Assembly: GCF_003937945.1 (NCBI RefSeq)
Contig: NZ_RSEC01000036.1
Coordinates: forward strand, 1-64,000
From: Amycolatopsis eburnea
GTDB lineage: Bacteria; Actinomycetota; Actinomycetes; Mycobacteriales; Pseudonocardiaceae
DNA length: 64,000 nt
Direction: 5' to 3'
Shown in pieces: positions 35,823 to 43,244 of this stretch. Made by a program: the position numbers and the translations under genes. The notes beneath the pieces were generated by a model, which had not been told where the DNA came from, made no database searches, and saw only the letters and a program-made list of their open reading frames with translations. The stretch's first letter is position 1. Each line of letters opens with the position of its first letter.

Positions 35823-37046
35823 TCAGCCGGTCCGGCCCCCACTGGCCAGCAACTGCGCGATCGGCAGCGTCGCCGCGCCGAGCGCGACCGCCTCCGGTCC
35901 GAGCCTGCCGAGGACGACCTCGGTGCGCCCGGCGAGGTAGTCGAGCGCGTGGCGGCCGACGGCGTCGCGGACGGCGGGCAGGATCGCCGGGCCCATGATC
36001 GCGCCCGCCGAACCGGCGAGCACGACCCGGTCCGGGCTGAGCAAGTTGATCAGGTTGGCGATGCCGATCCCCAGGTATTCGCCGGTTTCGGCGAGCACGT
36101 CGGCGGCCGGGCCGGGTTCGGCGGCCGCCGCCACGATGTGCGCGAGTTCGACGTCGCTTTCGTCCCCGATGACCGGTTGCTTGCCGACGCGGGCGGCGTA
36201 GTGCCGGACGACCGCCTCGGTGCCGACGTAGGCCTCCAGGCAGCCGTGCGAGCCGCACCGGCAGGGCGCGCCGGCCGCCTTCACGACGGTGTGGCCCCAC
36301 TCGCTGGTCGTGATGCCGGGGTGCGACCGCCCGGCCGTGGCGACGGCGGCCCCGACCCCGACGCCGAGCAGGGCGACGATGGCGCGTTCGGCACCCCGGC
36401 CGGCGCCGCGCCAGGTCTCCGCCTGCCCGAGCGTGCGGGCCCGGTTGTCCAGGTGGAGGGGCGCGTCGATGTGCGGGTGGACGAGGTCGCCGAAGGCCAC
36501 GCCGCGCCAGCCGAGGGTGGGCGCGTGCACGACCCCGCCGTCGCGGACCGCGCCGGGCACCCCGATGCCGACGCCGAAGACCTTGTGCGGTTCGCCGCCT
36601 TCGAGCACTTCGGCGATGCCGGTGCGCACCAGCCCGGCCACTTCGCCCGGGTCGAGCCGGGTGCCGACGAGCGGGTGGCGCACCGTGCCGAGGGTGCCGA
36701 GCGCGCAGTCGAAGAGGCCGACCTCGACGTGCGTTTCGCCGACGTCGACGCCCACGACGTGCCCGAAGTCGGGCCGCACGGCGAGCAGCGTCCGCGGCCG
36801 CCCGCCGTCCGATTCGACCGAGCCGGCCTCGGCGACGACGCCATCGGCGATGAGTTCGGAGACGACGTTGGTAACGGTGGCGGCCGAAAGTCCCGATTCA
36901 GCTACTAGTTCCAGCCTGCTGACGGGACCGCGGAGGTACAGGGAGGAGAGGAGTGCCGCGCGGTTGTGCCGTCGGAGGTCTCGGGTCGTCTGACGCACCA
37001 CCTGGGTCACCTGGGGGATTGTGCCAGAGACCGTCCGTGCGACCAT
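35823..37046 (-). CDS. ROK-family transcriptional regulator 1
   Basis: A 407-residue ROK repressor. The N-terminal winged helix is RRHNRAALLSSLYLRGPVSR plus ESGLSAATVTNVVSELIADG. The ROK fold follows, with GVDVGETHVEVGLFD and the zinc motif CRCGSHGCLEAYVG. ROK regulators respond to sugars or sugar phosphates. It lies between the importer operon and a divergent paralogue; the short intergenic space (37047-37142) has several ACTTA words that also occur at 35751-35766, upstream of the importer, so both may share operators. Confidence 0.93.
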   Translation of the reverse strand: MVARTVSGTIPQVTQVVRQTTRDLRRHNRAALLSSLYLRGPVSRLELVAESGLSAATVTNVVSELIADGVVAEAGSVESDGGRPRTLLAVRPDFGHVVGVDVGETHVEVGLFDCALGTLGTVRHPLVGTRLDPGEVAGLVRTGIAEVLEGGEPHKVFGVGIGVPGAVRDGGVVHAPTLGWRGVAFGDLVHPHIDAPLHLDNRARTLGQAETWRGAGRGAERAIVALLGVGVGAAVATAGRSHPGITTSEWGHTVVKAAGAPCRCGSHGCLEAYVGTEAVVRHYAARVGKQPVIGDESDVELAHIVAAAAEPGPAADVLAETGEYLGIGIANLINLLSPDRVVLAGSAGAIMGPAILPAVRDAVGRHALDYLAGRTEVVLGRLGPEAVALGAATLPIAQLLASGGRTG

Positions 37047-37142
37047 CGGTTCGGGACTTAGTTCACCACTTAATACATAGCCACAACTTACGGTGATCAG
37101 GCATCCTGGTCGACAGCCGGTAAGTTTTCAGATGGGTTGCCC

Positions 37143-38387
37143 ATGGCGAGCAAGCGCACCACCGTCCGTGATCTGCGGCGGCACAACCGTTCCCTGCTGC
37201 TGTCGAAACTGTACTTCGACGGCCCGCTGTCGCGGCACGAACTCAGCCAGCTCACCGGATTGAGCGCCGCGACGGTCAGCAACGTGACCGCGGAACTGGG
37301 CGAAGAACGCCTCATCACGGAGGCCGGCCAGGTGGAGTCCGACGGCGGCCGCCCGCGCGTGCTGCTGCGCGTCGACCCGGCGTACGGGCACGTGGCCGGC
37401 GTCGACATCGGCGAAACCGGCGTCAAGGTGGAGCTGTTCGACCTGGCGATGAACCGGCTGGCGACGGTCGAGCACCCGCTCCCGAAGGCCCCGGACGCGG
37501 CGACGGCGGTCGAGCAGGTGACGTCCGGGCTGCGCGAGGTGTTCGCGACAGCGGGCATCGACGAATCGGCGGTCCTGGGCGTGGGCATCGGCGTCCCGGG
37601 CACGGTCGAGCAGGGCGCGCGGGTGCTGGTGCACGCGCCGACGGTGGGCTGGGACGCGGTCCCGCTGGTGTCGCTGCTGCGCGACGCCGGCGTCGGACTG
37701 CCGCTGTTCGTGGACAACGGCGCGAAGACCCAGGGCCAGGCGGAAATGTGGTTCGGCGCGGGCCGCGGCGCCCGCCACGCGGTGATCGCCCTGATCGGCT
37801 CGGGCGTCGGCGCGGCGGTGGTGACGGACGGGACGACCTACCGCGGCTCGACGAGCAGCGCGGGCGAATGGGGCCACACGACGATCGCGTACGGCGGCCA
37901 GGAGTGCCGCTGCGGCGCGCGCGGCTGCCTGGAGGCGTACATCGGCGCGGGCGGGGTGCTGGCGCGGTACCGCCGGGCGCGGGGCAAGGACGTCACGGGC
38001 GAGGACGAGCAGGCCCAGTTCACGGCGTTGCTGGAGGCGGCGGCCCGCTCGAAGACGGCGGCGAAGGTCCTCGACGAGACGGCCGGGTACCTGGGCGCGG
38101 GGATCGCGAACCTGATCAACCTGTTCAACCCCGAGCGGATCGTGATCGGCGGATGGGCCGGGCTGGCGCTGGGCGAGCAGCTGCTCCCGCGGATCCGATC
38201 CGCGGCCGGCGAACACGCGCTGCGGCACCCGTTCAGCCAGACGTCGATCCAGCTGGGGTCGCTGGGCTTGGACGCGGTGGCGACCGGAGCGGCGACGTTG
38301 CCGGTGGCGGATCTGCTGGAGCAGGGTGCGACGTCCCGGCTGGCGAAGCCGGGCACCCCGGGAGCGCCGGACTCCGACGCGGCCTGA
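37143..38387 (+). CDS. ROK-family transcriptional regulator 2
   Basis: A 414-residue paralogue of the divergent ROK gene, with the same order: winged helix (RHNRSLLLSKLYFDGPLSRH, LSAATVSNVTAELGEERLIT), GVDIGETGVKVELFD and the zinc motif CRCGARGCLEAYIG. The ATG at 37143 is preferred over a TTG two codons upstream. A head-to-head pair of similar ROK proteins suggests duplication, with possible heteromers or two effectors controlling the importer/GH1 operon. A 700-bp non-coding stretch follows it. Confidence 0.92.
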   Translation: MASKRTTVRDLRRHNRSLLLSKLYFDGPLSRHELSQLTGLSAATVSNVTAELGEERLITEAGQVESDGGRPRVLLRVDPAYGHVAGVDIGETGVKVELFDLAMNRLATVEHPLPKAPDAATAVEQVTSGLREVFATAGIDESAVLGVGIGVPGTVEQGARVLVHAPTVGWDAVPLVSLLRDAGVGLPLFVDNGAKTQGQAEMWFGAGRGARHAVIALIGSGVGAAVVTDGTTYRGSTSSAGEWGHTTIAYGGQECRCGARGCLEAYIGAGGVLARYRRARGKDVTGEDEQAQFTALLEAAARSKTAAKVLDETAGYLGAGIANLINLFNPERIVIGGWAGLALGEQLLPRIRSAAGEHALRHPFSQTSIQLGSLGLDAVATGAATLPVADLLEQGATSRLAKPGTPGAPDSDAA

Positions 38388-38565
38388 GCCGGGGCCGCCG
38401 GGCCCGTCCGCACGGCCGCCTCCGCAGGGCCTCCCCGCGCGGCCGCCTCCGCAGGGGCTCCAAGCGGCCTCCCCGCGCACAGCCCGCCTCCGCAGGGCCC
38501 GCACCCGCACAGCTTGCCGCCGCCCAGCCACGGCCCGCCCGCACACGGCCCGCCTCCGAACGGCC

Positions 38566-38648
38566 GCACAGCCCGCCGCCGCACGACCGCACAGCCCGCC
38601 GCCGCACAGCCCGCCGCCGCACAGCCCGCCGCCGCACAGCCCGCCCTC
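38566..38648. repeat. 15-bp tandem repeat array
   Basis: Five copies of gcacagcccgccgcc: 38566-38580, then after an 8-bp break 38589-38603, 38604-38618, 38619-38633 and a degenerate 38634-38648. Period 15 keeps frames open on both strands and creates spurious Ala/Pro- or Cys/Gly-rich reading frames, but nothing suggests translation. Confidence 0.85.
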
Positions 38649-38723
38649 CCTAGGGGGACCGCCCCGCTCCAGCGTATCGAGGCGCCCCGACAATCCCGGC
38701 CGAATTCACGCCGCAACGCCCAG

Positions 38724-38753
38724 TTGTCCACACCCCGCACGAGTTGTGGACAA
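38724..38753. other. Inverted pair of DnaA-box-like sequences
   Basis: TTGTCCACA at 38724-38732 and its complement TGTGGACAA at 38745-38753 face each other across 12 bp. Both match the actinobacterial DnaA-box consensus exactly. The pair could be a DnaA-binding or titration site, or simply a hairpin; there is no sign of an origin (no dnaA, dnaN or AT-rich unwinding element). Confidence 0.45.
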
Positions 38754-38917
38754 CCGGCCGACACACACCGCACCACGCCGCACCAGAGCCACCCCTCCGA
38801 GCACGAGCCAAAGCACGGGTGCCCCGCTCACCGGGACCCCGGGTCACCGCAGCTCACCGTCACCCACCCACCCTTAATTCGGGTTGAAAAAAAATGACCG
38901 GCCGACTGTTGCCCGGC

Positions 38918-38929
38918 TTGTCTGGACCA
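38918..38929. promoter_or_regulatory. DasR-like (dre) site upstream of the glycoside hydrolase operon
   Basis: TTGTCTGGACCA matches 10 of 12 positions of the dre core TGGTCTAGACCA. It lies about 170 bp before the GH16 start and only 7 bp from a second palindrome. In Streptomyces, DasR controls chitinase genes through such sites, which fits an operon containing a chitinase and a chitosanase. Confidence 0.45.
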
Positions 38930-38935
38930 TGCATA

Positions 38936-38958
38936 CTTTGTTGCCAGGCACAACAAAG
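38936..38958. promoter_or_regulatory. Inverted repeat ctttgttg/caacaaag in the GH16 promoter region
   Basis: Two perfect 8-bp arms (38936-38943, 38951-38958) are separated by ccaggca. The A/T-rich content in this GC-rich genome and the location just downstream of the DasR-like site suggest a regulator-binding site, possibly a second sugar repressor. Confidence 0.5.
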
Positions 38959-39099
38959 CGCCCGTCCCCGAGCCACCCCGCCCCGGCTCGAGGGCCCCGC
39001 CGCGCCTGCCGCCGCCCCGGCATGCGAGGCACCTCCCCCTCCCCGCGTTCCGTGCTGCGCGCGGAACGCCGTCCCCCAACGGTGAGAGAGGCGACAACG

Positions 39100-40314
39100 A
39101 TGTCCACCTCGAAACTCCGCAAGAGATGGGCGGCGCTCTTCGCCGCCTGTTCGCTCCTCCTCCTCGGGCAGCAAGCGCTGACCGCGCCGGCCGCCGAAGC
39201 CGCGGCCACCTTCACCGATGACTTCAACGGGCCCGCCGGGTCCGCCGTCGACGGGTCGAAGTGGCAGCTCGAGACCGGCGACAACGTCAACAACCACGAG
39301 CGGCAGTACTACACCTCCGGCACGAACAACGCCCAGCTCGACGGGCAGGGCCACCTCGTCATCACGGCCAAGAAGGAAAACCCCGGCAACTACAACTGCT
39401 GGTACGGCCGCTGCGAGTACACCTCCGCCCGGCTCAACACCGCCGGCAGGTTCAGCCAGGCCTACGGCCACTTCGAGACGCGCATGAAACTCCCGCGCGG
39501 CCAAGGGATGTGGCCCGCGTTCTGGATGCTCGGCGGCGGGAACTGGCCCACCGACGGCGAAATCGACGTCATGGAGAACGTCGGGTTCGAGCCGAACACC
39601 GTGCACGGCACCATCCACGGCCCCGGCTACTCCGGCTCCGGTGGCATCGGCGCGGCCTACACCGGCCCGAACTTCTCCGACGACTTCCACACCTACGCCG
39701 TCGACTGGGCGCCCAACCAGATCAAGTGGTACGTCGACGGGAACCTCTACCAGACGCGCACGCCGGCCGACCTGAACGGCAACCGCTGGGTCTACGACCA
39801 CAGCTTCTTCCTCATCCTGAACCTCGCCGTCGGCGGGTACTGGCCCGGCGATCCCAACAGCAGCACGCAGTTCCCGCAGCAGCTGGTCGTCGACTACGTC
39901 CACGTCACCAACACCTCGGGCGGCGGCAGCGGCCGGACCGGCACCATCACCGGCATCGGTGGCAAGTGCGTCGACGTCGCGGGCGCGAGCAGCGCCAACG
40001 GGACGCCGATCCAGATCACCGACTGCAACGGGAACGCCGCGCAGAGCTGGACGATCGGCACCGACGGCACCATCCGCGCGCTCGGCAAGTGCATGGACGT
40101 CGCCGCCGCGGGCACCGCGGACGGGACGCCGGTGCAGCTCTACGACTGCAACGGAACCGGCGCCCAGCAATGGGTCGTCACCGGGGCGCGCGACATCGTG
40201 AACCCCAACGCGAACAAGTGCCTCGACGCGACGGGCAACAGCTCCGCGAACGGCACCCGGCTGCAGATCTGGACCTGCACCGGCGGCGCCAACCAGAAGT
40301 GGACCACTCCCTGA
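39100..40314 (+). CDS. Secreted GH16 endo-beta-1,3-glucanase with CBM13/ricin-B domain
   Basis: A 404-residue secreted enzyme. A twin-basic start and hydrophobic core (residues 1 to about 36, ending AAEAAA) form the signal peptide. The GH16 domain (about 37-275) has the catalytic motif GEIDVMEN, with E154 as nucleophile, D156, and E159 as acid/base. A Gly/Ser linker leads to a three-lobed ricin-B/CBM13 domain (about 280-404) whose QxW repeats read QSW, QQW and QKW. The expected substrate is laminarin-type beta-1,3-glucan. It opens a four-gene operon and is 24 bp from the next start. GAGAGAGG serves as ribosome binding site. Confidence 0.93.
   Translation: MSTSKLRKRWAALFAACSLLLLGQQALTAPAAEAAATFTDDFNGPAGSAVDGSKWQLETGDNVNNHERQYYTSGTNNAQLDGQGHLVITAKKENPGNYNCWYGRCEYTSARLNTAGRFSQAYGHFETRMKLPRGQGMWPAFWMLGGGNWPTDGEIDVMENVGFEPNTVHGTIHGPGYSGSGGIGAAYTGPNFSDDFHTYAVDWAPNQIKWYVDGNLYQTRTPADLNGNRWVYDHSFFLILNLAVGGYWPGDPNSSTQFPQQLVVDYVHVTNTSGGGSGRTGTITGIGGKCVDVAGASSANGTPIQITDCNGNAAQSWTIGTDGTIRALGKCMDVAAAGTADGTPVQLYDCNGTGAQQWVVTGARDIVNPNANKCLDATGNSSANGTRLQIWTCTGGANQKWTTP
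39937..40311. repeat. CBM13 DNA module, copy 1 of 4
   Basis: A stretch of about 375 bp encoding the ricin-B domain of the GH16 protein. Long parts are nearly identical at DNA level to modules at 41027-41400, 42864-43241 and 43318-43690, for example the words ctctacgactgcaacgg and aactccagcgccaacggcac. This implies recent duplication or gene conversion. Confidence 0.8.
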
Positions 40315-40338
40315 GCTTTGCCCCATAAGGAGAATCAA

Positions 40339-41403
40339 GTGCGGCGAATCCTCGTCGCGCTAATGGGGTGCGCCCTGTTAGCGCTTTCCCTCACCACCGG
40401 CTCCGCCCAAGCGGCGGTCGAAGCGGGTCCGTCCGCGAGCCAGCTGCTCGCCAAAACGCAGAACTGCCAACAGATCTCCAACGGCAAGTATTCCTTCGAC
40501 GAAGGTGGCGCGGCCACCGTGCCGGTCTGCCAGACCAACGGCGCCGTGTTCTTCACCGCCGACATGGACATCGACTGCGACGGCGTCCGCACCACGCAGT
40601 GCAACGAGAACACCGACTGCTGCTTCTACCCCGACACCGCGTTCCACACCTCGACCGACCAGCCGCTCAACGCGGCACAGCTGCCGTACATCGTCCTCCC
40701 GCAACCGACGTCCACATGGGACTACCGCAACTACGGGATCGACGGCGGCTCGGTCGTGGCGGTGATCTACAACAACCAGGTCACCTACGCGGTCGTCGGC
40801 GACACCGGCCCGACGAGCATCATCGGCGAAGCGTCCTACGCCACCGCCGTCAGCCTCGGCATCAACCCCGACCCGAAGAACGGCGGCACCGAAGGGCCGG
40901 TCACGTACGTCGTGTTCCCGAACACGCACGTGAACCCGATCGAAAACCACGCGAACGCGGTCAGTCTCGGCGAACAGGTCGCCACGCAGTTCGTCGGCGG
41001 CACCACACCGCCGCCCGCCGGGACCGCCGGGCCGATCAAGGGCATCGGCGGCAAGTGCGTCGACGTCGCGGGCGCGAACAACGCCAACGGCACCGCCGTC
41101 CAGCTCTACGACTGCAACGGGACCAACGCTCAACAGTGGACGGTCGGCACCGACGGAACAGTGAAGGCACTCGGCAAGTGCCTCGACGTCACCAGCGCGG
41201 GCACCGCGAACGGCACGCCGACCCAGCTGTGGGACTGCAACGGCTCGGGCGCCCAGAAGTGGACGGCCAACGCGGCGAAGAACCTCGTCAACACCGGCTC
41301 GGGCAAGTGCCTCGACGCCACCGGCAACTCCAGCGCCAACGGCACCCGGTTGCAGATCTGGACCTGCGGGACCGGCGCGAACCAGAAGTGGACGCTCCCA
41401 TGA
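40339..41403 (+). CDS. Secreted GH75 chitosanase with CBM13/ricin-B domain
   Basis: A 354-residue secreted enzyme from the GTG at 40339, with AAGGAG six bases upstream. The signal peptide ends at about residue 25 (SAQA). The GH75 catalytic domain (about 40-215) contains FFTADMDIDCDGVRTTQCNE, TDCCFYPDTAFHTSTDQ and VVGDTGPTSIIGEASYA, matching fungal-type chitosanases, whose acidic catalytic residues fall in the ADMDIDCDG and IGEAS segments. The C-terminal CBM13 has three QxW lobes. GH75 enzymes hydrolyse chitosan, the deacetylated chitin of fungal walls. The stop overlaps the GH30 start (ATGA). Confidence 0.92.
   Translation: MRRILVALMGCALLALSLTTGSAQAAVEAGPSASQLLAKTQNCQQISNGKYSFDEGGAATVPVCQTNGAVFFTADMDIDCDGVRTTQCNENTDCCFYPDTAFHTSTDQPLNAAQLPYIVLPQPTSTWDYRNYGIDGGSVVAVIYNNQVTYAVVGDTGPTSIIGEASYATAVSLGINPDPKNGGTEGPVTYVVFPNTHVNPIENHANAVSLGEQVATQFVGGTTPPPAGTAGPIKGIGGKCVDVAGANNANGTAVQLYDCNGTNAQQWTVGTDGTVKALGKCLDVTSAGTANGTPTQLWDCNGSGAQKWTANAAKNLVNTGSGKCLDATGNSSANGTRLQIWTCGTGANQKWTLP
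41027..41400. repeat. CBM13 DNA module, copy 2 of 4
   Basis: The ricin-B-coding module of the GH75 gene. Its first lobe is nearly identical at DNA level to that of copy 3, and its second and third lobes resemble copy 4, so the lobes appear to have been exchanged between genes. Confidence 0.8.
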
Positions 41404-43244
41404 GAAAACTGCTCACGCTGCTCGGCGTGACCGCGCTCGCCGCGGCCGCCTTCGCCGCGCCCGCGCAGGCCGCGGGCGAAACCGTCAACATCTGGCTCAC
41501 CACCACCAGCGACTCCGGCGGCCGGACGGTCACCCGCGGTCTCCAGCAGCAGACGCCGGTCACGTTCGCCTCGGGCACCGGCACCGGTGGCGTGACCATC
41601 AACGTCAACGAAGGCACCACCTACCAACAGTTCGAGGGCGGCGGCGCGTCCTTCACGGACACCGCGGCGTGGCTGATGAACTCCAGCGGCGCGCTTTCCC
41701 AGGCGACCCGCGACGACACGATGCGCAAACTGTTCGACCCGAACAGCGGCATCGGGCTGAGCTTCATCCGCAACCCGCTCGGCGCGTCCGACCTGGCCCG
41801 CTACAGCTACACCTTCGACGACATGCCGGCCGGGCAGACCGACCCGAACCTGACGCACTTCTCGATCGCGCACGACCAGGCCGACGTGCTGCCGCTCACC
41901 AAGCAGGCCAAGCAGCTCAACCCGCAGGCCAAGGTGATGGCGTCGCCGTGGAGCGCGCCGCCGTGGATGAAGGACAACGACAGCTACCTGCTCGGCTGGG
42001 TCGAATCGCAGTACTACCCCGCCTACGCGCAGTACTTCGTCAAGTACCTCCAGGCCTACCGGGACGCGGGCGTGCCGATCGACTACGTCTCGATGCAGAA
42101 CGAGCCGACGTGCTGCGCGAGCTACCCGTCGACCAACTGGAACGGTACCGGGCTCGCGTACTTCGCGAAGAACAACCTGCTGCCCGCGCTGCAGAACGCG
42201 GGTCTGTCCACAAAGGTCCTCGCGCTCGACTGGAACTGGGACACCTACGCGTCCTACGGCGCGCCGACCCTGGACGACTCGGCTATCCGCAACCACCCCA
42301 ACTTCGGCGGCGTCGCCTGGCACGGCTACGGCGGTGACATCGCGCAGCAGACGACCACGCACAACCAGTACCCGAACGTCAACGCCTACTCGACCGAGCA
42401 CTCCGGCGGCACCTGGATCTCCAACCAGCAGGCCGAAGACATGAACAACATCGTGGACTACACCCGGAACTGGTCGAAGAGCTTCGTCAAGTGGAGCCTC
42501 GGCGTCGACCAGAACATGGGCCCGCACAACGGCGGCTGCGGCACCTGCACCGGCCTGATCACCGTCCACAACGGAGACTCGCGCAGCGGGCAGGTCGACT
42601 ACACCGTCGAGTACTACACGATGGGCCACCTGACCAAGTTCGTGAAGCCGGGCGCGTACCGGATCGACTCGAACGACAACTCGACCGTCCGCAACGTCGC
42701 CTGGAAGAACCCGGACGGCTCGAAGGCGCTGATCGCGTACAACTCGAGCACCGGCAACCAGAGCGTCCGCGTGAACTGGGGCAATTCGTCGTTCACCTAC
42801 ACGCTCCCGGGCCACACGTCGGCGACCTTCACGTGGAGCGGTAACCAAGGCAACAGCGGCAAGACCGGCCCGATCACCGGAATCGGCGGCAAGTGCGTCG
42901 ACGTCGCGGGCGCGAACAGCGCCAACGGCACCGCCGTCCAGCTCTACGACTGCAACGGCACCAACGCTCAACAATGGACGGTCGGCACCGACGGAACCCT
43001 GAAGGCGCTCGGCAAGTGCCTCGACGTCACCGGCCAGTCCACAGCGGACGGAGCGCAACTGCAGCTCTGGGACTGCGGCGGGACCGCCAACCAGAGATGG
43101 GCGGCCACCGCGGCCAAGGACATCGTCGGTGCCGGGTCGAACAAGTGCGTCGACGCCACCGGCAACTCCAGCGCCAACGGCACCCGGCTGCAGATCTGGA
43201 CCTGCACCGGCGCCGCCAACCAGAAGTGGAACGTGCCCGCATGA
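41400..43244 (+). CDS. Secreted GH30 beta-glycosidase (likely endo-beta-1,6-glucanase) with CBM13
   Basis: A 614-residue secreted enzyme with a signal peptide ending PAQA (about residue 24). The GH30 barrel (about 60-400) has QFEGGGASFTDTAAWLM, SFIRNPLGASDLARYSYTFD and ASPWSAPPWMKDN, the acid/base Glu in MQNEP (E235) and the nucleophile in STEHSGG (E333). A beta-sandwich follows, then CBM13 (about 490-614). GH30 members include glucosylceramidases and fungal-wall beta-1,6-glucanases; the operon context favours the latter. It is coupled on both sides by ATGA overlaps. Confidence 0.9.
   Translation: MRKLLTLLGVTALAAAAFAAPAQAAGETVNIWLTTTSDSGGRTVTRGLQQQTPVTFASGTGTGGVTINVNEGTTYQQFEGGGASFTDTAAWLMNSSGALSQATRDDTMRKLFDPNSGIGLSFIRNPLGASDLARYSYTFDDMPAGQTDPNLTHFSIAHDQADVLPLTKQAKQLNPQAKVMASPWSAPPWMKDNDSYLLGWVESQYYPAYAQYFVKYLQAYRDAGVPIDYVSMQNEPTCCASYPSTNWNGTGLAYFAKNNLLPALQNAGLSTKVLALDWNWDTYASYGAPTLDDSAIRNHPNFGGVAWHGYGGDIAQQTTTHNQYPNVNAYSTEHSGGTWISNQQAEDMNNIVDYTRNWSKSFVKWSLGVDQNMGPHNGGCGTCTGLITVHNGDSRSGQVDYTVEYYTMGHLTKFVKPGAYRIDSNDNSTVRNVAWKNPDGSKALIAYNSSTGNQSVRVNWGNSSFTYTLPGHTSATFTWSGNQGNSGKTGPITGIGGKCVDVAGANSANGTAVQLYDCNGTNAQQWTVGTDGTLKALGKCLDVTGQSTADGAQLQLWDCGGTANQRWAATAAKDIVGAGSNKCVDATGNSSANGTRLQIWTCTGAANQKWNVPA
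42864..43241. repeat. CBM13 DNA module, copy 3 of 4
   Basis: The ricin-B-coding module at the 3' end of the GH30 gene, with QQW, QRW and QKW lobes. The DNA is nearly identical to copy 2 through the first lobe and diverges in the second. Confidence 0.8.

Larger units (their letters stand above)
38388..39099. other. Long intergenic region between ROK2 and the glycoside hydrolase operon
   Basis: There is no convincing gene in these 712 bp. The first 260 bp are biased GC-rich sequence full of cgcctccgcagggc-like words and a 15-bp tandem array. Next comes an inverted pair of perfect DnaA-box words, then a less GC-rich promoter region (38870-38960) with a T/A-rich start (cccttaattcgggttgaaaa), a DasR-like site and a cttt/aaag palindrome. 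A GC-rich leader of about 140 bp follows up to the GH16 start. Confidence 0.7.

Noticed and set aside
37128..38776. Long minus-strand reading frames opposite ROK2, with Cys/Gly/Ala repeats over the 15-bp array
   Set aside because: They are antisense to a well-supported ROK gene or made of tandem-repeat DNA, lack recognisable domains and have no ribosome binding site.
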